From Thermomicrobiaceae bacterium (lineage in GTDB: Bacteria > Chloroflexota > Chloroflexia > Thermomicrobiales > Thermomicrobiaceae): a stretch of 5,908 nucleotides of DNA. The stretch lies in NCBI GenBank assembly GCA_025966355.1, contig JAICWZ010000129.1, forward strand, positions 1 to 5,908, given 5' to 3'. Made by a program: the position numbers and the translations under genes. The notes under the pieces were generated by a model, which searched no databases, was not told where the DNA came from, and worked only from the letters and a program-made list of their open reading frames with translations. Shown piece by piece: positions 1 through 5,908 of this stretch. How positions within the stretch are numbered: the first letter of the stretch is position 1; each line of letters starts with the position of its first letter.

Positions 1-200
1 ACTTCCGTCGCTCAACCGGCTCCAGCGGCCAGATCACCATCTGGCAGGACCGCGTCAAACTCTTCGACCTCGACCAGATCCAGACCACCACCGCCGACAA
101 CCAGCAGTGGAGCCTCTCCAACTACACCGACAACATCACCCCATCGAACCCTGTCATCTACGCCGATGACGCGATGATCAGCCGGGAGTGGGTGCCGTAG
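1..200 (+). CDS. C-terminal end of a jelly-roll (concanavalin A/LamG or polysaccharide-lyase-like) protein, 5' truncated
   Basis: An open frame enters from the left edge (first full codon at position 3) and ends at a TAG at 198-200, giving about 65 residues. The peptide contains GQITIWQDRVKLFDLDQIQT, then a Trp/Asn/Tyr-rich stretch (WSLSNYTDNITP), then NPVIYADDAMIS. This pattern of a strand with 'ITIWQDxVKLFD', followed near the end by 'xxIYxDDAxIS', is what I associate with the last strands of concanavalin A-like beta-jellyrolls in heparin-lyase-like and LamG-type secreted proteins. Such proteins bind or cut polysaccharides outside the cell. The catalytic part and any signal peptide would lie outside the window, so enzyme and binding module cannot be told apart. 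Codon use is strongly C-ending, and the frame is too short and unlike neighbours to link it with them. It converges on the protease gene, with only 21 bp between the two stop codons. Confidence 0.6.
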   Translation, partial: FRRSTGSSGQITIWQDRVKLFDLDQIQTTTADNQQWSLSNYTDNITPSNPVIYADDAMISREWVP

Positions 201-221
201 GGAATATGCTGCAAGAGGGGA

Positions 222-635
222 CTAGTGCGGCGACCATCCGCGCAACGAGAGCGTCATCGTTTCTCGCTCAAAGTGGATCTCGCGAAACTGGTTGAGAACG
301 TCGAGCCCGATAATGCCGTCTGCTCCCACCTCATTTACACGGCTCCGGACTGAAACGTATAGATCTGGAAAGCGCTGACCCTGAACTCTGAGGCCTTGGA
401 TGACGTACCGGCCAGAGCCATACGGCGTCAACCGATGCAGGCGATCAAGCTTCTCAAACCTTGAATTGCTAATGGCTGATCGAGCGCTCCCGGTATCAAG
501 CACCATTTGAATCACAGGATCTTGTTCGATTTGAAGCGGAACCAGAAGCCAGCCGTGCCGCCGATCTACATCCAACACAAAAGAAAGATCAGCGGCGCCA
601 GTCAAACGGCACTTCCATAAACTCGCCTCCGTCAC
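222..635 (-). CDS. Retropepsin-like single-domain aspartic protease
   Basis: This 137-residue protein has the signature of a retroviral-type aspartyl protease. The catalytic loop is LDTGSARSAIS (D47-T48-G49-S50), preceded by a strand of the form VPLQI...VIQMV, and the domain closes with ADGIIGLDVLNQF (about residues 105-117), the hydrophobic-hydrophobic-Gly element that follows the flap. Only one DTG is present, so by family rules it should act as a homodimer. I see no signal peptide or membrane segment, so it is probably cytoplasmic; the substrate is unknown. The start is uncertain. The longest frame starts with GTG at 635 and overlaps the upstream gene by 47 bp, but it has no Shine-Dalgarno. 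A TTG at 603-605 has GGAAG five bases upstream, and a GTG at 576-578 lies just past the upstream stop. All options keep the protease fold. The overlap points to translational coupling with the 589-1014 gene. Confidence 0.8.
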   Translation of the reverse strand: MTEASLWKCRLTGAADLSFVLDVDRRHGWLLVPLQIEQDPVIQMVLDTGSARSAISNSRFEKLDRLHRLTPYGSGRYVIQGLRVQGQRFPDLYVSVRSRVNEVGADGIIGLDVLNQFREIHFERETMTLSLRGWSPH

Positions 636-1014
636 GCAGAAATTTCAGCAGTTCTTCCTCGGTACGGATCACGGGACGCGCCTGAAAAATGTAGTAGCGA
701 TCACCCGAATCAGGCGATTCGTCCTTGAGTTGGGCCCACATGTTCCAGATCGGTTGATTGTCGAGGTCATGGACGATGACGGCGCCGCGGGATGGATTGT
801 GGTGCTCGTCCCATTCGGTAATGCGCAGCAAGATCCACTCGCCCTCATAGTTCTCTATGACATCGTCGACGGACATCTCCTCGTTCCATCGACGATGGGC
901 CTCGGCCAGGTCGCCGTCGGACGCCTCGTCGTATCCCGTTGCAAACATTTGCTCAGCCTCCCGCGTCTGCCTTGGGTCCAATTCTCGATTCGCCAGAGGA
1001 TGATGTGGGACCAT
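589..1014 (-). CDS. Small uncharacterised protein encoded just upstream of the retropepsin-like protease
   Basis: I do not recognise a named function. With the chosen ATG at 1014 the product has 141 residues. Residues 10-46 are charged and probably helical. Residues 47-95 form a mixed region beginning MSVDDVIENYEGEWILLRIT, followed by EWDEHHNPSRGAVIVHD, which looks like a small beta-rich domain. Residues 106-127 read RYYIFQARPVIRTEEELLKF, and the end is rich in Gly, Phe and Trp. The start at 1014 is favoured over the longer frame beginning at 1113 because GGAGGT lies six bases upstream of it. ATG 874-876, opening at the MSVDD segment, is a second candidate with GAGGAG directly abutting it. 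Its 3' end overlaps the protease gene, so the two are probably co-transcribed and made together. It may be a substrate, inhibitor or partner of the protease, but that is inference. I have an impression of similar small proteins beside bacterial retropepsins, which I could not check. Confidence 0.65.
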   Translation of the reverse strand: MVPHHPLANRELDPRQTREAEQMFATGYDEASDGDLAEAHRRWNEEMSVDDVIENYEGEWILLRITEWDEHHNPSRGAVIVHDLDNQPIWNMWAQLKDESPDSGDRYYIFQARPVIRTEEELLKFLRDGGEFMEVPFDWRR

Positions 1015-1020
1015 TGGACG

Positions 1021-1026
1021 ACCTCC
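1021..1026 (-). promoter_or_regulatory. Shine-Dalgarno that sets the start of the 589-1014 gene
   Basis: The minus strand reads GGAGGT, followed by six bases (CGTCCA) and then ATG at 1014. This is a near-ideal ribosome-binding site. It is the main reason for preferring this start over the in-frame ATG 33 codons upstream. Confidence 0.65.
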
Positions 1027-1085
1027 GGATTCATCCGAAACGACACTGCTCTGGGCAGAGGCTGAACGTACAAGCACAGGCGCCA

Positions 1086-1094
1086 AGTATAGCA
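1086..1094 (-). promoter_or_regulatory. Candidate extended -10 promoter for the small protein/protease unit
   Basis: The minus strand reads TGCTATACT, a TGn extension joined to TATACT, which is one mismatch from TATAAT. No good -35 hexamer lies 16-18 bp upstream, as is common for extended -10 promoters. Transcription would start near 1079 and leave a leader of about 65 bases before the ATG at 1014. The site falls inside the longer reading frame that starts at 1113, another reason to prefer the downstream start. Evidence is motif matching only. Confidence 0.35.
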
Positions 1095-1282
1095 AGCGTG
1101 CGCCATGTATCATGCATCGTTGCGCTCAACCGACACCACTCCCTGACGAAATCTAGAGATCCTGGGCACCGGGTGTACACCTCGCGTTTACATTCGGGCG
1201 CTAGGTTAAGGGTGACATCGAGACGCTGCCCCCGTGTCGATGTTGGTTCCACTCAAGAACCGACCCTTCCCACCTCATTCCG

Positions 1283-1313
1283 TGGCCCGTGTCCCATTCC
1301 CCGGCGCGGGCCA
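1283..1313 (-). terminator. Weak inverted repeat downstream of kbl, possible terminator
   Basis: TGGCCCG at 1283-1289 pairs with CGGGCCA at 1307-1313 across a 17-base loop, beginning 17 bp past the kbl stop. The stem is GC-rich, but the loop is long and no T-run follows on the minus strand, so it does not fit a classical intrinsic terminator. It may instead be an RNA 3'-end stabilising hairpin, or chance in GC-rich DNA. Confidence 0.25.
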
Positions 1314-1329
1314 TACCTCTGTTTAGCGC

Positions 1330-2517
1330 CTAGATAATCCCCAACTCGCGTCCTGCCTCGGCGATCGCGTCGAGCGCCTGTTGGAGCTGTTCTTTCGTGT
1401 GGGCGGCGCTGACGATCGTACGCAGGCGCGCCTGGCCCTGCGGCACGGTTGGGAAGCCGATGCCCTGGGCGAAGACGCCGCGCTCGAAGAGCTTGTCCGA
1501 AAGCGTCATCGCCTGGTGCGCTTCACCGACAATCACCGGGGTGATCGGTGTTTCGCTGCGGCCGGTGTTGAAGCCGAGATCGGTCAGTTTCTGCTTGAAG
1601 AAGCGGGTGTTCTCCCAGAGCCGCTCGACGATCTCCGGTTCTTGCTCCAGCACGTCGATCGCCGCGATGCAACTGGCGACGACTCCCGGCGGCTGCGAGG
1701 TGCTGAAGAGGAAGGGGCGTGCCATATGGATGAGGTAATCACGCAAGATCTCGTCGCCCGCGACATAGCCGCCGACCGACCCGATCGCCTTCGAGAGCGT
1801 GCCGATCTGAATCTGTACCCGGCCGTCCAGTCCGAAATGATTGACCGTACCGCGACCATTCTTGCCGAGCACACCCGAGCCGTGGGCATCGTCGATCATG
1901 ACGATGGCGCCGTAGCGCTCGGCGAGGTCGACGATCTCCGGCATCGGCGCGATATCGCCATCCATGCTGAAGACACCGTCGGTGACGATCAGGCGCACGC
2001 GCGCGCTCTGCGTCTCCTGCAGCACGCTCTCCAGTCCATCCATGTCCTTGTGCGGAAAGACTTTGCGCTGCGCCCGGCTGAGTCGAATGCCATCGATGAT
2101 GCTGGCGTGGTTCAGCTGATCGGAGATGATGACATCCTCGTCTTTGAGCAGCGATTGCAAGACACCGGTGTTGGCGGTGAAGCCGGACTGAAAGGTGAGC
2201 GACGCCTGCGTGTGCTTGAAATCGGCCAGCCGCCGCTCGAGCTCCTCGTGCAGGTTCATCGTGCCGGCGATCGTGCGCACCGCGCCGGAGCCGACGCCGT
2301 ACCATTCGGTCGCCTTGACGGACGCCGCGATCAGCTTCGGATGCGTCGTCAGACCGAGATAGTTGTTCGACGACAGGTTGATCACGTCCTTGCCGTCGAC
2401 GGTAAAGACCGCTTTGTTCGGTGAACCGATGACCCGCAACGAACGGTGCAGGCCCTGCTCTTTCAGGTGCTCGATATCGGTATTGAGAAAGCTCATGCCG
2501 GTGCCGGTTTGTGCCAT
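1330..2517 (-). CDS. kbl: Glycine C-acetyltransferase (2-amino-3-ketobutyrate CoA ligase)
   Basis: This cytoplasmic, PLP-dependent enzyme of the alpha-oxoamine synthase family joins 2-amino-3-ketobutyrate with CoA to give glycine and acetyl-CoA. The 395-residue length is typical. Visible landmarks are the N-terminal NLSSNNYLGLTTHP (47-60), the glycine-rich GSGAVRTIAGT (76-86), LNHASIIDG with the PLP-stacking H137, VTDGVFSMDGD (178-188), IDDAHGSG with D209 and H212, and TLSKAIGSVGG with K243 as the expected Schiff-base lysine. ARPFLFSTSQPP (266-277) is also a family hallmark. The relatives 8-amino-7-oxononanoate synthase (BioF) and serine palmitoyltransferase share these motifs; the assignment to Kbl rests mainly on the tdh gene 14 bp upstream, and no biotin gene is nearby. 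The ATG at 2517 is chosen because AAGGA lies nine bases before it, starting right at the tdh stop. A second Met at codon 8 has no ribosome-binding site. Confidence 0.92.
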   Translation of the reverse strand: MAQTGTGMSFLNTDIEHLKEQGLHRSLRVIGSPNKAVFTVDGKDVINLSSNNYLGLTTHPKLIAASVKATEWYGVGSGAVRTIAGTMNLHEELERRLADFKHTQASLTFQSGFTANTGVLQSLLKDEDVIISDQLNHASIIDGIRLSRAQRKVFPHKDMDGLESVLQETQSARVRLIVTDGVFSMDGDIAPMPEIVDLAERYGAIVMIDDAHGSGVLGKNGRGTVNHFGLDGRVQIQIGTLSKAIGSVGGYVAGDEILRDYLIHMARPFLFSTSQPPGVVASCIAAIDVLEQEPEIVERLWENTRFFKQKLTDLGFNTGRSETPITPVIVGEAHQAMTLSDKLFERGVFAQGIGFPTVPQGQARLRTIVSAAHTKEQLQQALDAIAEAGRELGII

Positions 2518-2526
2518 GAAACGCGA

Positions 2527-2531
2527 TCCTT
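2527..2531 (-). promoter_or_regulatory. kbl ribosome-binding site abutting the tdh stop codon
   Basis: The minus strand reads TGAAAGGA, where TGA is the tdh stop and AAGGA is the kbl Shine-Dalgarno, followed by nine bases and the ATG. Ribosomes finishing tdh would land on this site, which supports a two-gene operon with coupled translation and leaves no room for a separate kbl promoter in the gap. Confidence 0.55.
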
Positions 2532-3638
2532 TCAGACGCTGACGCTGCGGTACGCGGAGGTCGAGGCAGCTTCGGGCGTCGGAGCAGTCGGACCAGGTGG
2601 ATAAAGAATCACCTTCGCCGCCTGCCCGTGCAAGAGGAGATCCATGCCCTTCTCGAAATCCTCAAGCGGCATATGGTGGGTAATCAGCGGGGAAACATCG
2701 ACCAATCCGTTGCCGAGCAGCGTGCGGGTGCGGTACCAGGTGTCGAACATCTTGCGCCCATAGATGCCGTGAACCTCGGCGCCTTTCAGCACGATTGAGG
2801 TACTGAAATCGAACTCGAACGGATCGGATGGCAGTCCGAGCATTGAGATGCGCCCGCCGACGCGCAGGGCGCCGAACGCCTGGCGGATGCCGGCCGGCGC
2901 GCCGGAAAGCTCCAGCACGACCTCAGCACCCTCGCCATCGCTCTCGGCCATGATCGTCGCGACCGGATCCTCCTCGCGCGAATCGATGACGTGCGTCGCA
3001 CCCATTTTCCGCGCCAGATCGAGCCGGTAATCGTTGATATCGACCGCCCAGATTGGCGAAGCGCCTGAGGCGCGCGCGATGCCGATCGAGAAGAGGCCGA
3101 TCGGTCCGCAGCCCATCACGAGCGTGGAGCGCGCGGCGATCTCGCCAGAGAGCGTCGTATGCACGGCATTGCCGAACGGCTCCTGAATCGCGGCAATATC
3201 GATCGGCAGATCAGGCGCATTGACCCAGGCGTTCTGCTCGGGGATGCAAATGTATTCGGCGAAGCAGCCGGGCCGGGTGACGCCGACCAGGTCCATATTG
3301 ATACAGAGATGCTGCTGACCGGTGCGGCAGAGGTGGCAGTGACCGCAGCCGATGTGCGTCTCGCCCGAAACGAAATCGCCGACCTTGACCCGTGCGACAT
3401 CGCGCCCAACTTCGACAACCTCGCCGCAATATTCGTGACCGAAGACCATCGGCGTTGGGCCGAAATGCGCCTCCGCCCAGTGATCCCAGCGAAAGATGTG
3501 CAGATCGGTACCGCACATCGAGGTCGCCTTCACCCGGATCAGCACATCATGATCGCCCGGCACCGGAATCGGCACATCACGTAGTTCGGCGCCCGGCGCC
3601 CGCGCCGGTTTCACCACCGCGCGCATCAGTTCACCCAT
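2532..3638 (-). CDS. tdh: L-threonine 3-dehydrogenase, zinc- and NAD-dependent
   Basis: This medium-chain, zinc-dependent dehydrogenase oxidises L-threonine to 2-amino-3-ketobutyrate with NAD+, feeding Kbl. Numbered from the ATG at 3638 (368 residues), it shows the catalytic-zinc set C42 (MCGTDLHI) and H68-E69 (GHEY), four structural-zinc cysteines C98, C101, C104 and C112, the TDH-typical RPGCFAEY (122-129), and E153 in EPFGNAVHT. The Rossmann motif is GCGPIG (176-181), with D200 at the end of the second strand as expected for NAD. GIYGRKMFDTWY (291-302) is a strong marker for threonine rather than alcohol or sorbitol dehydrogenase. The last 20 residues, rich in Pro, Ala and Ser, go beyond the usual family end near KVIL. 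The frame stays open to an ATG at 3809, but the extra 57 residues look unlike a domain. GGGAAG six bases before 3638 supports this start; Met at 3626 is an alternative. It heads an operon with kbl. Confidence 0.93.
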   Translation of the reverse strand: MGELMRAVVKPARAPGAELRDVPIPVPGDHDVLIRVKATSMCGTDLHIFRWDHWAEAHFGPTPMVFGHEYCGEVVEVGRDVARVKVGDFVSGETHIGCGHCHLCRTGQQHLCINMDLVGVTRPGCFAEYICIPEQNAWVNAPDLPIDIAAIQEPFGNAVHTTLSGEIAARSTLVMGCGPIGLFSIGIARASGASPIWAVDINDYRLDLARKMGATHVIDSREEDPVATIMAESDGEGAEVVLELSGAPAGIRQAFGALRVGGRISMLGLPSDPFEFDFSTSIVLKGAEVHGIYGRKMFDTWYRTRTLLGNGLVDVSPLITHHMPLEDFEKGMDLLLHGQAAKVILYPPGPTAPTPEAASTSAYRSVSV

Positions 3639-3644
3639 CGGGGT

Positions 3645-3652
3645 CTTCCCTT
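3645..3652 (-). promoter_or_regulatory. Ribosome-binding site supporting the tdh start at 3638
   Basis: The minus strand reads AAGGGAAG, then six bases (ACCCCG), then ATG. This decides between the longer frame from 3809 and the family-length protein. The in-frame Met four codons further on has only a weak GGGTGA before it. Confidence 0.5.
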
Positions 3653-3753
3653 CTTCCGGCCGGTGCGCCTGGACGGCAGCATCAATCAAACCGCGCGCGA
3701 CGGCCTTCCACGGAAAGAGCGCAGACTGCGGGCCACGGAGTGCGGATGAGAAG

Positions 3754-3777
3754 CGGCGATTTGACCGGTGATCGCCG
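3754..3777. promoter_or_regulatory. Inverted repeat in the tdh / toxin-antitoxin divergent region
   Basis: CGGCGAT (3754-3760) and ATCGCCG (3771-3777) form a perfect 7-bp dyad around a 10-base centre. It lies about 115 bp upstream of tdh and 80 bp upstream of the antitoxin. It could be an operator for either unit or a hairpin in the tdh leader RNA. The centre itself contains TTGACC on the plus strand, a -35-like hexamer, but no well-spaced -10 follows, so I do not call a promoter. Confidence 0.35.
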
Positions 3778-3810
3778 GAGATAATCGGAACTGGACATCG
3801 GCCTCTCATT

Positions 3811-3819
3811 TGGTTACCA
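3811..3819. promoter_or_regulatory. Short palindrome TGGTTACCA, candidate operator of the toxin-antitoxin pair
   Basis: TGGT-T-ACCA is a perfect dyad in a small AT-richer patch of otherwise GC-rich DNA, 40 bp upstream of the antitoxin ATG. Ribbon-helix-helix antitoxins usually bind short palindromes overlapping their own promoter, so position and form fit autoregulation. A nine-base palindrome can easily arise by chance, and it might equally serve tdh. Confidence 0.3.
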
Positions 3820-3848
3820 TTTTGTCCACCACTTCGTAGACGAGGAAC

Positions 3849-3853
3849 GAGGA
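3849..3853 (+). promoter_or_regulatory. Ribosome-binding site of the antitoxin gene
   Basis: GAGGA is followed by five bases (CAGCT) and the ATG at 3859; a second GAGGA lies at 3842-3846. This supports the ATG. A rival internal GTG at 3910 has GGAGG ten bases upstream, but it would remove the N-terminal DNA-binding strand. Confidence 0.5.
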
Positions 3854-3858
3854 CAGCT

Positions 3859-4137
3859 ATGACAAGATTAGTTTCAGGCTACCAGCCCCGACGCGGAGGC
3901 ACTGTCCGCGTGACGGAACTAACCCAGCGGACCTTGCGTGATCTGGCCCAAGAGATGGATGAGCCGATTCAGGAAGTAGTCTCGAAAGCAGTCGAAGCGT
4001 ATCGACGACAACGGCTTCTCGAACAGACGAATGCAGCCTACGCGGCGTTGCGATCTGACCCCGAGGGCTGGCGTGAAGAACTCGAAGAACGCGAACTCTG
4101 GGACAACACCCTCGCTGATATCTCGGATGACGAATAG
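3859..4137 (+). CDS. Ribbon-helix-helix-type antitoxin of a MazF-family toxin-antitoxin pair
   Basis: This 92-residue protein is probably the antitoxin that binds and neutralises the toxin encoded next to it and represses the shared promoter. Residues 15-20 (TVRVTE) form the expected DNA-contacting strand, 21-33 (LTQRTLRDLAQEM) the first helix, and 35-55 (PIQEVVSKAVEAYRRQRLLEQ) the second, the order of an Arc/CopG-like fold. The tail from about residue 66 is acidic and Trp-containing (SDPEGWREELEERELWDNTL, then ISDDE); a flexible acidic tail is the usual toxin-binding part. The first 14 residues are basic and may be an extra arm or the result of an upstream start choice. The stop TAG shares its last G with the toxin's GTG, which implies translational coupling. 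Assignment rests on the strand-helix-helix pattern and the toxin neighbour; no exact family name is claimed. Confidence 0.82.
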   Translation: MTRLVSGYQPRRGGTVRVTELTQRTLRDLAQEMDEPIQEVVSKAVEAYRRQRLLEQTNAAYAALRSDPEGWREELEERELWDNTLADISDDE

Positions 4138-4478
4138 TGGTCGTGCCGTTGCGCGGAGAAGTCTGGCTGACCGATCTGGAGCCGGTTCGCGGTCACGAAC
4201 AAGGTCGCATTCGACCCTGCGTTGTCGTCTCTGAAGATACCTTCAACCAGGGTCCTGCTGGCCTTGTCATCATCGTGCCGATGACCACTCGCGATCGAGG
4301 GATTCCGATACACGTCGCGGTCGCACCACCCGATGGCGGCGTTCGACAGCTCAGTTTCATCAAATGCGAAGATGTGCGGTCAATCTCGGTCAAGCGACTG
4401 CTGGAACGCTGGGGGACGATCTCAGATCAGACCATACGTAGCGTTGAGGACCACCTGCGCGTTTTGCTCGGGCTCTGA
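4137..4478 (+). CDS. MazF/PemK-family endoribonuclease toxin
   Basis: This 113-residue protein has the full set of MazF/PemK features. RGEVWLTDLEP (6-16) is the first strand and substrate-loop region, RIRPCVVVSEDTFN (24-37) carries the conserved Arg-Pro and hydrophobic strand, VIIVPMTTRDRG (44-55) has the Thr expected in the active site, and KCEDVRSISVKRL (76-88) is the second half of the barrel. Such toxins dimerise and cut single-stranded RNA at short sites, halting growth when the antitoxin is lost; the target sequence cannot be read from the protein. The start is the GTG at 4137, overlapping the antitoxin stop by one base (taGtg); another GTG two codons on, at 4143, is possible. All key motifs are present, so it looks intact and active. 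Its last six codons and stop lie within a perfect inverted repeat. Confidence 0.9.
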   Translation: MVVPLRGEVWLTDLEPVRGHEQGRIRPCVVVSEDTFNQGPAGLVIIVPMTTRDRGIPIHVAVAPPDGGVRQLSFIKCEDVRSISVKRLLERWGTISDQTIRSVEDHLRVLLGL

Positions 4479-4495
4479 GCAAAACGCGCAGGTGG
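4451..4495. terminator. Perfect 19-bp inverted repeat spanning the toxin stop codon; likely bidirectional terminator
   Basis: Positions 4451-4469 (CCACCTGCGCGTTTTGCTC) and 4477-4495 are exact reverse complements with a 7-base loop, GGGCTCT. The left arm encodes the toxin C-terminus (the residues HLRVLL), the loop holds most of the last codons, and the TGA at 4476-4478 straddles loop and right arm. The hairpin also lies 31 bp beyond the stop of the converging inositol-phosphate synthase gene, so it could end transcription from both sides. No T-run follows on either strand, so it is not a textbook intrinsic terminator; a termination, pausing or RNA-stability role is inferred. The repeat itself is certain. 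Confidence 0.6.
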
Positions 4496-4526
4496 GAAAG
4501 GCGATGGTGGTGACCGATCCTGAGGT

Positions 4527-5906
<1,380 letters not shown>

Positions 5907-5908
5907 CT

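Larger units (their letters stand above)
1015..1329. other. Intergenic stretch without a convincing gene
   Basis: This 315-bp region lies between the kbl stop codon and the small-protein start. Several open frames cross it on both strands, but their translations are rich in Arg, Cys, His and Pro and show no family-like motif, so I treat them as chance. It holds the Shine-Dalgarno and candidate promoter of the downstream unit and a weak inverted repeat next to kbl. A short dyad, GGTTC-7 nt-GAACC at 1245-1261, is probably incidental. I see no tRNA cloverleaf, riboswitch or CRISPR-like repeat. Confidence 0.5.

Noticed and set aside
1245..1261. GGTTC...GAACC dyad as part of a tRNA T-arm
   Set aside because: The loop is not TTC-like, no acceptor, D or anticodon arm can be built around it, and there is no CCA end.
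1031..1337. Open frames on both strands in the kbl-downstream gap
   Set aside because: Low-complexity Arg/Cys/His/Pro-rich translations, no convincing ribosome-binding sites, and overlap with a candidate promoter.
1381..2424. A 347-codon open frame on the plus strand opposite kbl
   Set aside because: Its translation is rich in Arg, Asp and Val with no family motif, and it mirrors the strongly supported kbl frame. Long antisense frames are expected in GC-rich genes.
1330..2517. Calling the PLP enzyme BioF (8-amino-7-oxononanoate synthase)
   Set aside because: The fold and motifs are shared, but the coupled tdh gene and the absence of biotin genes nearby favour Kbl; dual activity cannot be excluded.
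3823..3828. Minus-strand -35 (TGGACA) for tdh
   Set aside because: No -10-like hexamer lies 16-18 bp downstream; the matching position reads AGAGGC.
3639..3858. T-box or amino-acid riboswitch in the tdh leader
   Set aside because: The minus strand has a GTGGAAGGCCG segment vaguely like a T-box core, but the conserved TGGNACCGCG bulge and a following terminator are absent.
3910..4137. Shorter antitoxin beginning at the internal GTG
   Set aside because: It has a GGAGG upstream, but this start would delete the TVRV strand needed for a ribbon-helix-helix fold.

Overview
The window is GC-rich bacterial chromosome with short intergenic gaps and no phage or transposon genes. The residue style of the Tdh/Kbl pair, the Ino1-type synthase and the ribbon-helix-helix/MazF pair reminds me of Chloroflexota, perhaps the Thermomicrobia. 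That taxonomic guess is inference from memory, and no rRNA or other marker gene is present to test it.

Layout from left to right. Positions 1-200 (+) hold the tail of a secreted-type jelly-roll (concanavalin A/LamG or polysaccharide-lyase-like) protein. Facing it on the minus strand is a tight two-gene unit: a small uncharacterised protein (589-1014) and a single-domain retropepsin-like aspartic protease (222-635). Positions 1015-1329 have no convincing gene but contain a good Shine-Dalgarno, a candidate extended -10 promoter for the two-gene unit, and a weak inverted repeat just past kbl. Next, still on minus, is a threonine-degradation operon: tdh (2532-3638) followed 14 bp later by kbl (1330-2517). 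Positions 3639-3858 form a divergent regulatory region with two dyad sequences. On the plus strand follows a type II toxin-antitoxin pair: a ribbon-helix-helix-like antitoxin (3859-4137) and a MazF/PemK-family toxin (4137-4478), sharing one base. The toxin ends inside a perfect 19-bp inverted repeat (4451-4495). Converging from the right is an inositol-3-phosphate synthase (4527-5906, minus), whose true start lies at or near the window edge.

How the genes work together. Tdh oxidises L-threonine to 2-amino-3-ketobutyrate, and Kbl cleaves this unstable product with CoA to glycine and acetyl-CoA, so their tight linkage gives a complete two-step pathway. Ino1 makes inositol phosphate from glucose 6-phosphate and has no evident link to its neighbours. 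The toxin-antitoxin pair sits between these housekeeping units as a compact insert. The least explained parts are the protease plus small-protein unit and the long perfect hairpin fused to the toxin stop codon.
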